Assembly: GCF_000473205.1 (NCBI RefSeq)
Contig: NZ_KI421507.1
Span: forward strand, 1,089,934-1,153,933
Length of the DNA: 64,000 nt
From: Pseudophaeobacter arcticus DSM 23566
Lineage (GTDB): Bacteria > Pseudomonadota > Alphaproteobacteria > Rhodobacterales > Rhodobacteraceae
Direction of reading: 5' to 3'
Shown: in pieces, positions 51,152 to 58,747 of the stretch
Position numbering within the stretch: position 1 is the first letter of the stretch
Layout: every line of letters begins with the position of its first letter
Notes under the pieces: generated by a model
The model's database searches: none
What the model was told of the DNA's origin: nothing
What the model saw: only the letters and a program-made list of their open reading frames with translations
Translations under genes and position numbers: made by a program

Positions 51152-51810
51152 TGGGCCGCGTCACCCTGCAACGCCCCTGGATCGAGTTTGACCTGGGCAA
51201 GAATATGCAAGTGCTGAGCTGGGCGGTGAATCGCCCCGGTTTTGTCACCGCCCGCCGCATTCTCTGGCGTGAGGTCCGCAACAGCGATCTGCCTCCCGAA
51301 CTGGAAGTTGAGGAGTGGTTTTCAAGCGAGCTATCCGCGCGCGGCAGCCAAGAAGCCGTGGCTTTTCTCACCTCGCGCGACGTCCGTCACTATTGCGAAT
51401 CCCGGGTCGAGGTGGGGAGCATTTGTGCCCATGCCGTTGCCACCGTCGGCCTTTCCAATGCCGAGCGCGTGGGCAGCCGGGTCGATTACTCTGGCCGCAA
51501 CTGGGGCACCATAAATGTGGCATTGCATCTGTCCGAAGGCATGACCCAGCCCGGGTTGATCGAGGCCATGAGCATCGCCGTACAGGCCCGCACCGCCGCC
51601 GTGATGGAGGCCGCTATTGCCCTACCCAATGGCGTAGCTACGGGCACCGGCACCGATTGTCTCGCCATCGCGGCCCCGGCCGGAGCGACCCCCTACGCCG
51701 GGCTGCACACCGCCATTGGAGAAGCGGTCGGAAAGGCCGTTTACCAGGCCGTCCATCGCGGCGCTCTGGACTGGAAATCAACCAACAGCAGGAGGGCAGA
51801 CCATGCCTGA
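51151..51810 (+). CDS. cbiZ: Adenosylcobinamide amidohydrolase
   Basis: Remodelling enzyme that cleaves the aminopropanol linker of imported pseudo-cobamides so the corrinoid ring can be rebuilt with the preferred lower ligand. The 219-residue protein has the family pattern AVATVGLSNAERVG, GTINVALHLSEGM, IAVQARTAAVMEAAI, ATGTGTDCLAIAAP and AGLHTAIGEAVGKAVYQAVH. The start is ATG 51151 after GGAGG, sharing one base with the btuD stop. CbiZ inside a B12 uptake operon shows that this organism can salvage cobamides it cannot use directly. Confidence 0.93.
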   Translation: MGRVTLQRPWIEFDLGKNMQVLSWAVNRPGFVTARRILWREVRNSDLPPELEVEEWFSSELSARGSQEAVAFLTSRDVRHYCESRVEVGSICAHAVATVGLSNAERVGSRVDYSGRNWGTINVALHLSEGMTQPGLIEAMSIAVQARTAAVMEAAIALPNGVATGTGTDCLAIAAPAGATPYAGLHTAIGEAVGKAVYQAVHRGALDWKSTNSRRADHA

Positions 51811-52804
51811 ACTTCAACAGATCTTGAAAACCGCACTGATGCACGAAGACTGCGGCTGGAACATGGGGTCTTTTGGGGCCATAGGCGAATTCCACCATGT
51901 CTATGGCGATTCGGCGCCAGCGGATCATGCCGGGCTGATGCAGCTCACCAGTCGCGGCGGCGTCCGTATTGACAGACTGTCAGGGGTGCGCCCGGTGGCC
52001 TATGAAACCCTCAGCCCCAAGCCCCATCGCTGGACCCAGGCGGTCTCTTTGTGCTTGCCAAAAGAGGATGCGGCAATGCACCAGCGCGACGTGTTGACGG
52101 CACTTGGCCCTGACACCGACGCCCTGCGTGCGGAAGATCGCGGAGCCAAGCTCTTTGATATGGGGCTGGGCCAGTATCAGGCGGATTTTTGCATCCGTAC
52201 TGCCGATCCCGAGCTTCTGGCGGTATTGAACCAAAACGCGGGGCGGTCGCTCTTTGAACAGGGAAATCCGGCGATGGGGGCCATTCTGAAAGCCCATCCA
52301 CATCGCGTGGTGCTGACCCAGATCGGTCGCGTCGAAGTCTATCAGATGATCGGAGGCCCTGACACCGGGGGCAAATCCCCTGAAGGGCCACACACACATG
52401 TGCTGCCCAAGCTCCTGAAGGCGGACCGCACCCATTCCGCCAACACGCCGATCCCGGAAGGCTGGGTGCCCTGCTGCGGCATACATCCCGAAAACCCGGT
52501 CATTGGTCGCCTTGGCGAAGACAAGCCCTTCAACCGCTCCGCCTTTGACGCTTTTCAAGAGCTGCTGGGCGACTGGGGCGCCCAAGATTACTGTCAGGGC
52601 AAAACTGCGGTTTGGGAATTGCTGCAGTCAGGAACGCCCGCTGAAGGCGCCGAAGAGCCACAAAGCCGCGAAGGCCGGGCTGGCTGGCGCAATGGGATCC
52701 GTCAGTGGCGGGTGCTGCATGGCTCCAACAGCCTGACAGAGGACTATGCCGTTCGGTTTGACCGAGGTGCCGATCAGACCGAACCGGAAAACCCAGGCCA
52801 CTAA
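51803..52804 (+). CDS. Conserved protein of unknown function in the B12 operon
   Basis: A 333-residue protein that I do not recognise. The start ATG 51803 follows AGGAGGGC and overlaps cbiZ by eight bases, so it is translated with it. It has no signal peptide or membrane span and should be cytoplasmic. Visible features: MHEDCGWNMGSFGAIGEFHHVYGD at the N-terminus, KPHRWTQAVSLCLP, FDMGLGQYQADFCIRTADP, then GPHTHVLPKLL and EGWVPCCGIHPENPV, rich in His and Cys residues that could bind metal. Its place between cbiZ and exbB, under the riboswitch, suggests a role in corrinoid handling or remodelling. The stop codon lies in a 15-bp tandem repeat. Confidence 0.82.
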   Translation: MPELQQILKTALMHEDCGWNMGSFGAIGEFHHVYGDSAPADHAGLMQLTSRGGVRIDRLSGVRPVAYETLSPKPHRWTQAVSLCLPKEDAAMHQRDVLTALGPDTDALRAEDRGAKLFDMGLGQYQADFCIRTADPELLAVLNQNAGRSLFEQGNPAMGAILKAHPHRVVLTQIGRVEVYQMIGGPDTGGKSPEGPHTHVLPKLLKADRTHSANTPIPEGWVPCCGIHPENPVIGRLGEDKPFNRSAFDAFQELLGDWGAQDYCQGKTAVWELLQSGTPAEGAEEPQSREGRAGWRNGIRQWRVLHGSNSLTEDYAVRFDRGADQTEPENPGH

Positions 52805-52848
52805 ATTCGAGGCCACTAAAACCCAGGCCACTAAAACCCAGGCCACAA
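52789..52848 (+). repeat. Four 15-bp tandem repeats across a stop codon
   Basis: Units 52789-52803, 52804-52818, 52819-52833 and 52834-52848, consensus AAACCCAGGCCACTA. The stop codon of the preceding gene (52802-52804) lies within the first unit boundary, and each later unit repeats a potential TAA. Confidence 0.9.
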
Positions 52849-52860
52849 ACGGAGACTGCC

Positions 52861-53502
52861 ATGTCCTTTGCCCCTCTTTTTGAATTTATGGCGCGCGGTG
52901 GACCCGCACTTTGGGTGATCGCGGCCCTCTCGGTCCTCACCCTGTCCCTCTTGCTGTGGCGGGTGGCAGAGCTGATGCAGGCAGGCCTCTGGCGCAGATC
53001 ACAGGCCGAAGCCTGGTTGGACCTCTGGCGCAGGGGCGAGGCGGCTCCAATCAGTACCGCGCAGACGCCGCGGGATCGGGTGACGCTGGCTGCGATGCAG
53101 GCCGTACTGACGCCAGCATTCAGTACAGAGATGGCGGAAAAAGAAGTCACACGCATTGCCAAGGCTGAGTTGACCTTCCTGCGCCGGGGGCTGCGTCCTT
53201 TGGAACTGATCGCCACCATTGCACCTCTGGTCGGCCTGCTCGGAACTGTTTTAGGCATGATCGGCGCCTTCCAGGCTCTGCAGGTCAGCGGCAGCGGTGC
53301 CGATCCTTCGGTACTGGCTGGCGGGATCTGGGAAGCGCTATTGACCACGGCTGCGGGTATGGCGGTGGCCATTCCCGCCTCGGCACTGGTGTCCTGGGTG
53401 GAGGGTGTGACCGAGCGCGAACAGGCCGCCATGGAAGATCTGGCGATCCGGGTCTTCACCAGCACTGCCACCCGCCCGATCCTGCAGCAGGCAGCAGAAT
53501 GA
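52861..53502 (+). CDS. exbB: ExbB-type proton channel protein
   Basis: MotA/TolQ/ExbB family, 213 residues, energising the TonB-dependent receptor. Three membrane segments: about residues 13-35, 115-137 and 155-177, with the family pattern LRPLELIATIAPLVGLLGTVLGMIGAFQALQ and GGIWEALLTTAAGMAVAIPASAL. Start ATG 52861 after GGAGACTGCC. It overlaps the next gene by four bases (ATGA). The setting shows it is dedicated to the BtuB system in this operon. Confidence 0.93.
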   Translation: MSFAPLFEFMARGGPALWVIAALSVLTLSLLLWRVAELMQAGLWRRSQAEAWLDLWRRGEAAPISTAQTPRDRVTLAAMQAVLTPAFSTEMAEKEVTRIAKAELTFLRRGLRPLELIATIAPLVGLLGTVLGMIGAFQALQVSGSGADPSVLAGGIWEALLTTAAGMAVAIPASALVSWVEGVTEREQAAMEDLAIRVFTSTATRPILQQAAE

Positions 53503-53879
53503 CGCTGACCTTTGGACCACCCAGAGCAAAGAAACGCCTGAGCCTCGCACCAATGATCGACGTCGTTTTCCTGCTCCTGGTGTTTTTCATGCTGGCCTCG
53601 CAGTTCGGCCACGACCAAGCAGTGCCGCTGGCAATGGCGGGCGGTAGCGCGGCCTATTCAGGCCCGCCGCGTTTGGTTCTGGTGACGGCTGACGGGCTTC
53701 GGCTGAACGGAATTCCGGTGGAAACAGAAGCCTTGGTAGAACAGATGTCCAGGCTCGCCCGTGAGAGATCCGATGTAATCCTCCTGCAACCAGGTGCCGA
53801 CGCCTCGCTGCAGCAGCTGATGGATGTGGCCGGAGCGCTGACCAAGGCCGGTTTTTCCCAGCTCGTGGTCATGGAGTGA
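53499..53879 (+). CDS. exbD: ExbD-type energy transducer subunit (first copy)
   Basis: A 126-residue biopolymer-transport protein. A short cytoplasmic N-terminus (MTLTFGPPRAKKRLSL) leads into one membrane segment APMIDVVFLLLVFFMLASQF, with the conserved proton-carrying aspartate in MIDVVF, then a periplasmic domain ending GAALTKAGFSQLVVME-like. It overlaps exbB by four bases. It is followed immediately by a second ExbD-type gene. Confidence 0.92.
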   Translation: MTLTFGPPRAKKRLSLAPMIDVVFLLLVFFMLASQFGHDQAVPLAMAGGSAAYSGPPRLVLVTADGLRLNGIPVETEALVEQMSRLARERSDVILLQPGADASLQQLMDVAGALTKAGFSQLVVME

Positions 53880-53884
53880 GGGCG

Positions 53885-54268
53885 ATGGATTTCTCGCCCG
53901 CCAAAAAACGCCAGACTGGCGAACCGATCCTGCCGATGATCAATGTGGTCTTTCTGCTGCTGATCTTTTTCCTGCTGTCGTCACAGATCGCACCGCGCGC
54001 GCCATTTGCGGTGACGCCACCGAGGCTGGAAACAGGTGAGCCCTCTGGTTCAGAGGCCTTGCTTTTTATGGCAGCGGATGGCCGCCTACATTTTTCCGGT
54101 GCGCAAACCCAAGACGCCATGGCCGCTGTTCTGGCGCAAGCATCGGAACTGGACAGCTTATCACTCCGCGCCGATGCCAATGTGCCGGCCAGAGAGGTTG
54201 CGGCGCTGATCACCCAGTTGCGCGATGGCGGCATTCGATCGGTTACTCTCAGAGGGACGCGCCCATGA
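53885..54268 (+). CDS. exbD: ExbD-type energy transducer subunit (second copy)
   Basis: A 127-residue ExbD protein from ATG 53885 (MDFSPAKKRQTG); an in-frame GTG at 53876 that overlaps the first exbD stop is an alternative start. The membrane segment is LPMINVVFLLLIFFLLSSQIAP. At the position of the proton-carrying aspartate (MIDVVF in the first copy), this one has asparagine (MINVVF). The two ExbD chains may therefore form an asymmetric complex in which only one conducts protons. It overlaps tonB by four bases. Confidence 0.9.
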   Translation: MDFSPAKKRQTGEPILPMINVVFLLLIFFLLSSQIAPRAPFAVTPPRLETGEPSGSEALLFMAADGRLHFSGAQTQDAMAAVLAQASELDSLSLRADANVPAREVAALITQLRDGGIRSVTLRGTRP

Positions 54269-55059
54269 GGCGATCGCCCCTGTTCCCCATCTGCCTTGGC
54301 CTGGCCTTGGCACTGCATATTTTGCCCTTTCTGGCGCTGAGTAGCGGCGGTTCAAGAGCGGCGGGTGCCGGCAGTGGCGGCCGTGGTCAGGTGACATTGG
54401 CTGCTGCCTCTCAGGAACTGGTGCAACTGGCCGCGCATTGGAAGCGCCCTCCAACAGTCCCTTCTGCCCACCCGGCAATTGCCGCTCCTGAGGTGCAAAG
54501 CCAACCCCAGCCTGCAGCTCTCCCGACGCGCCCTGAGGTGTCCTTTCCGGTATCGCATCTTGCGAACCATTCGCCCCAGCTTCAGGCTGCGCCCTTCGCA
54601 GATGCAAGCCCGGAGCTTGCGGTTTCACCCTCGCCGCCACCAAAGCCCGTTGCGCCGGAAAAACCTGCTGTCACCGCATCAGCCACCCGTCAGCAGGAGC
54701 AAGCCGCAGGCAAGCAGCAGCAACAGATCAGGGGAGATGCGGGAGCGGAGGCCACCACAACCGGTGACCCAAGCCGAGAGACCGCCAATCTGAAGAACCG
54801 CTGGGGGGCTGCCATCATTGCACGCATTCAGCGACAAAAACGCCTCCCGCGCGGGGGCGGGCAGGGCACAGTCCAATTGCACATCACGGTTTCAACCAAG
54901 GGACGTCTGATTGCGGTTGCCGTTGCCCACAGCTCGGGCCACGCAACACTAGACCAGGCCGCATTAGGGTCAGTTCGAAAAGCCCGCTTGCCGCGTGCTC
55001 CCAAGGCGATTCTTCCAGGAAATCACAGCTTCACGTTCCGCATGATATTCACCGATTGA
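54265..55059 (+). CDS. tonB: TonB-family energy transducer
   Basis: A 264-residue TonB protein. An N-terminal membrane anchor (LFPICLGLALALHILPFLAL) is followed by a long Pro/Ala/Gln-rich periplasmic spacer (about residues 60-165) and the C-terminal TonB domain from NRWGAAIIARIQRQKRLPRGG to VQLHITVSTKGRLIAVAVAHSSGHATLDQAAL and FTFRMIF. The start ATG 54265 overlaps the second exbD. It is the last gene of the B12 operon; no T-run terminator was seen after it. Confidence 0.93.
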   Translation: MRRSPLFPICLGLALALHILPFLALSSGGSRAAGAGSGGRGQVTLAAASQELVQLAAHWKRPPTVPSAHPAIAAPEVQSQPQPAALPTRPEVSFPVSHLANHSPQLQAAPFADASPELAVSPSPPPKPVAPEKPAVTASATRQQEQAAGKQQQQIRGDAGAEATTTGDPSRETANLKNRWGAAIIARIQRQKRLPRGGGQGTVQLHITVSTKGRLIAVAVAHSSGHATLDQAALGSVRKARLPRAPKAILPGNHSFTFRMIFTD

Positions 55060-55418
55060 CTGCAACTGTGCCCGTCCTTCCCGATAGCCGATAGGCATAT
55101 CGGAAGTCAGCTAGTCGGCTGTCTTCACAGAATTCCATTTCGTTTTCGGCAGAACATCGGGCAGGAAAATTACTTATAGTTGAAACCATTGGTGCGTTAC
55201 CTGTGCGACGGCTCGTCTGAAAGAGCGCCCGCGCACCAAGTGAGGAACTGGGAAGCCATAGCAGGGTGCTGAGTGATGGCCCCTGAGGACATCGCTGGTT
55301 TTTACCTCGAAAACCTAATCGCAAAAAGCAGAGAATTCTCCAGCACGAACGATCTGGATTGGCATAAAATGAGACCGTTCTTGTATCAGAAATTCGAGAG
55401 GCACGCCCAGACCAAGGG
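55060..55418. other. Intergenic region after tonB
   Basis: 359 bases without a convincing gene. A short stem CCGATA-GGCA-TATCGG near 55087-55102 may aid termination of the B12 operon. A plus-strand frame from 55276 has about 70 codons but runs into the 3' end of the next, convergent gene and has no recognisable family; not called. The stretch is lower in GC than its surroundings. Confidence 0.5.
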
Positions 55419-57473
55419 TCATGCAGCGTTTTCATCCTCCTCCATCCGTTTGCAGGTTATCCGACGCATATCCTCTCGGGCCATGGGCTGACCGAAGTAG
55501 AAGCCCTGGCTTGAGGTGCAATTCTCCTCACGCAGGAATCTAAGCTCGTCTTCGCTCTCGACCCCTTCGGCGAGCACCGGAATGTCCAGTGCCGCGCCAA
55601 GCAGCAAAGTGGAGCGCACAATAGCGGCACGCTGTGAATTTTTATGCACGTCCCGAATAAAGCTGCGGTCAATCTTGATCTTGTCAAAGGGGAAGGTCTG
55701 CAACATCGACAGCGACGAATAGCCGGTGCCAAAATCATCCATGGCAATGCGAATACCCAGCGCCTTCAGCTTGTGCATCACCTTGAGCGTATGCGCCTGG
55801 TCGTGGATAATGCTGGCCTCGGTGATTTCCAGCTCCAGGCGCTGCGGCAGCAAGCCGGTTTCGAACAAGTTATCCATCACGTTTTCCAGAAACGAGGGCT
55901 GCACCAGCTGCTGCGGTGCCACATTGACGGCAACACTATAGGGATGATCCCATTGGGCGGCCTCGCGGCATGCCTCGCGTAGAACCCAGGCGCCGATGTC
56001 ACGCACCAGGCCGGTTTCCTCGGCTATCGGGATGAACGCGTCCGGCGACACCCGTCCGCGGGTTGGGTGATTCCAGCGCAGCAGCACTTCGAACCCCTCC
56101 GGCGCCAGCGTATCCAGCGTGTTCTGGAGCTGATACACCAGTTCGAATTCGTCGTTTTCCAGCGCCCGGCGCAGGTCATGCACCAGTTGCGTTCTGTCCC
56201 GGTTGTGACGGCCCATTTCCTCGTCGAACAGGCAGATTGGCCGGTCTGTTTCTGACTTGGCACGATACATCGCCACATCCGATTTATGCAGCAACTGGTT
56301 TGCATCTCGGCCATCCTCCAGCGTCGTTGCAATCCCGATGGAGGCTCCAACACGCAGAGAGACTTCTTCTAGGTCGATCGGTTCCACAATGGCCGCATGC
56401 AACCTTTCAGCAAAGCTCAGCACCTCTTCGATGCACCGAAACCCCACTTTTATGGCAACAAATTCATCGCCGCCGGTTCGTGCAACATATTCGCCTTCGC
56501 CCAGTTGCATGCTTAACCGCCAGGCAACCCGGCGCAACACCGCATCCCCCATCGCGTGACCGTGCAGATCGTTCACCTCCTTAAAGAGATTGAGATCCAT
56601 CGTCAGCACCGCCGCGCGCGCGGTTTTATCCTCGGCCAACTGCACTGCCATGGCATCCATTTTGCGGGCCAGCCACATGCGGTTGGGCATGCTGGTCAAT
56701 GGATCATGCTGGGCCGCGTGTTCGAGTTGCGAGCGTGTTTCACCCTCCAGATTGACCTCGATACTGGCGGAGGCCATGGCAATCAGCAGGATGATCACGG
56801 TGACACCAAAAATAAGCATTGCCATGGCGGTGTCCGAAATCGCCATGGGGGGCACCATGACAGAAGAGTCGAGGCGAATCTCCACCGCGCTCATACCGGT
56901 GAAATGCATCAGACAGATTGCCATGACCATAGCGGTGGCTGGCCAGATCCGCCCAGCCCTCCCGTCAAGCTGTTTGGCAATCAACCCGTAGCTGGTAGCC
57001 CCAAAGCCCGCGCCAAAAAGGACAGATGCCACCAGTTGCGGTAGGCTCCAGACAATCGTCCCTGGCAGCAGATAGGCGCTCATGCCAGTGTAATGCATCG
57101 CAGCCACGCATAGGCCAAAAATTGCCCCGGCCATGTAGGCTGCATAGCGCCTGTTGCCATAGGCCAACCCGGCGTTGGCCGCAACCGAGCCCAAGACCCC
57201 CACCAAGAGCGACACACCGGTCATGACAGGTTCATACCCATGCGCATAACCTGGGTTATAGGCGAGCATCGCAATAAAATGGGTCGACCAGATTGTGGCT
57301 CCGGTAATCAAACCAGCCAGGGGCAGTTGCACGAGGCGGCGCTTGCCATTCCATTGGGTCAAGCGAGAGGACATATGTGTGGAGAGCACCGAGCCGATGA
57401 CGCAAATAAAAGCTGCCACCGCCACCAGGCCATAAATATGATCCTGGGTGATGCAGTCCAATAGTCGATACAT
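55419..57473 (-). CDS. MHYT sensor - GGDEF - EAL cyclic-di-GMP protein
   Basis: A 684-residue membrane protein making and/or degrading cyclic di-GMP. The N-terminal MHYT sensor (about residues 1-235, seven membrane segments) carries its three motifs as THFIAM, AMHYTGM and LMHFTGM, proposed to bind copper and sense O2, CO or NO. The GGDEF domain has an intact active site, RTGGDEFVA, so cyclase activity is possible. The EAL domain reads FEVLLRWNHP (EVL), with DDFGTGYSSL, KIDRSFI and AEGVES intact, so phosphodiesterase activity is also likely. Start ATG 57473. Stand-alone gene. With the CO-dehydrogenase-like genes in the window a gas-sensing link is tempting but unsupported. Confidence 0.93.
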   Translation of the reverse strand: MYRLLDCITQDHIYGLVAVAAFICVIGSVLSTHMSSRLTQWNGKRRLVQLPLAGLITGATIWSTHFIAMLAYNPGYAHGYEPVMTGVSLLVGVLGSVAANAGLAYGNRRYAAYMAGAIFGLCVAAMHYTGMSAYLLPGTIVWSLPQLVASVLFGAGFGATSYGLIAKQLDGRAGRIWPATAMVMAICLMHFTGMSAVEIRLDSSVMVPPMAISDTAMAMLIFGVTVIILLIAMASASIEVNLEGETRSQLEHAAQHDPLTSMPNRMWLARKMDAMAVQLAEDKTARAAVLTMDLNLFKEVNDLHGHAMGDAVLRRVAWRLSMQLGEGEYVARTGGDEFVAIKVGFRCIEEVLSFAERLHAAIVEPIDLEEVSLRVGASIGIATTLEDGRDANQLLHKSDVAMYRAKSETDRPICLFDEEMGRHNRDRTQLVHDLRRALENDEFELVYQLQNTLDTLAPEGFEVLLRWNHPTRGRVSPDAFIPIAEETGLVRDIGAWVLREACREAAQWDHPYSVAVNVAPQQLVQPSFLENVMDNLFETGLLPQRLELEITEASIIHDQAHTLKVMHKLKALGIRIAMDDFGTGYSSLSMLQTFPFDKIKIDRSFIRDVHKNSQRAAIVRSTLLLGAALDIPVLAEGVESEDELRFLREENCTSSQGFYFGQPMAREDMRRITCKRMEEDENAA

Positions 57474-57737
57474 GAACCAAGTCCTCGGGTCGTAAAAAAG
57501 TCAGTCGATTGTCGCTTTGAAAGATTAACAAAAACGTCGAAAGTTATCCGGCACCAAGGCGTAATATGTAAATAATTCTAATGTTTTAATGGAACTCTCA
57601 GGCCAATCTGCTCTTGCCAACCGGCTCTGGCGTGATGCACCCGTTTTGCCGATCCCCGCCGATCTACCGCCAACCTTCTGTGCGCCCAGAAAAGCCACAT
57701 GGATCCGTGCAAAATCATGGGGGGCAAAGCCCGGTGT

Positions 57738-58523
57738 TCAGGCGCGTAGAATGGCCTGGGCAATGAGGTGGGCAACCTCGGGAAACGTGCCGAGGGCTGG
57801 CAACACTGTGCCGTCGAATTTGGCGCTTTTGAGCGCGGCGGGAATGTCGTCTTTGACGTGGTCGCCGGACTGGGCAAAGAAGGGCAGGCAGAGGCCATGT
57901 TGGGGCAGTTTTGATGCCATATCAGCCAGGTAGGGCTCTTGTTCGATATAGCCGGTCATCACCTTCAGCTCTGGCAGAAGCGGGCGCAGTGCGCTGGCAA
58001 AACGCTCGGTGGCTGCGGCGGCCTTGGGGCCGCGGGCAGAGCCATGGGCGGCGAGCAGCAGGCAGTCTGGAGCGGCGGGGACAGAGGCAGGGACAGAGGC
58101 CGCGGGCTTGCTCTGCGCGGCACGGGCCTGCTGGACCAGAGTGGCCACCAGCTTGGGGAGGGTGGGGTCCTGACCAAAAGGCGGCAGTTGGCGGTGGTCA
58201 ATAGCGCCGATCCGTTGCGGCAAGACCTGTGTGGTGAACCAGCCCTCAGCCATGAAGAAAGGATAGACCAAGGCCCCCGGTTGCATCACCTGTTCCAGCC
58301 GGTCTGGCTGCGCCAGGGTGGCCGAGCGCACCTGCCAATCCGGGAGAAAGCTGGCAACCCGTTCGGCCAGTTGCGCCAGGCTGCGTTCTGGCGGATTGGG
58401 GGCCGAGGGCTGGCCATGCGCCACCAGAACCACGGTTTTGCGGGTCGCACTGGCGCTCTGCGCATCAATCGGCCGGGAGGCTGGAGAGTCTGGGGGAGGT
58501 GAGGGCATCAGGGGATTCTGCAT
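57738..58523 (-). CDS. cbiX: CbiX/SirB-family chelatase
   Basis: A 261-residue protein of the CbiX family, which inserts cobalt (or iron) into sirohydrochlorin. The double-repeat architecture is visible: first half VVLVAHGQPSAPNPPERSLAQLA with YPFFMAEGWFTTQVLP, second half CLLLAAHGSARGPKAAAATERFA with LCLPFFAQSGDHVKDDIP. The two HG motifs supply metal-binding histidines. A Pro/Ser-rich N-terminal stretch of about 27 residues and an Ala/Pro linker between the halves are unusual. Start ATG 58523. It follows maeB on the same strand after 224 bases. Metal specificity is not clear from sequence; siroheme for CysI would need iron, B12 would need cobalt. Confidence 0.82.
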   Translation of the reverse strand: MQNPLMPSPPPDSPASRPIDAQSASATRKTVVLVAHGQPSAPNPPERSLAQLAERVASFLPDWQVRSATLAQPDRLEQVMQPGALVYPFFMAEGWFTTQVLPQRIGAIDHRQLPPFGQDPTLPKLVATLVQQARAAQSKPAASVPASVPAAPDCLLLAAHGSARGPKAAAATERFASALRPLLPELKVMTGYIEQEPYLADMASKLPQHGLCLPFFAQSGDHVKDDIPAALKSAKFDGTVLPALGTFPEVAHLIAQAILRA

Positions 58524-58747
58524 GGCTGGGGAGGGCTGGGGGGAGGCGGCGGCCAGGGGAGCAGCCGGGTGAGTGGTTTATATATGTGGTCCTGGATCCG
58601 GTGCCAGGGTGCGCGGGGCGCCTATTTTCCTATGGGGCTGGCCTTGATCGCAGCCTCTATCGGATCCTGTAGGGTTTTGACCAACCCGCGCCCTAAACGG
58701 CGCGCGGGGCAGGGGGAGGCAAACCGGCCTCCCCAGGGTCGAATGAC

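Noticed and set aside
55276..55491. 72-codon plus-strand frame after tonB
   Set aside because: Runs into the convergent GGDEF/EAL gene and resembles no family; could be a remnant but cannot be supported.
57589..57933. Plus-strand frame opposite the cbiX 3' end
   Set aside because: Mostly antisense to cbiX and without recognisable features.
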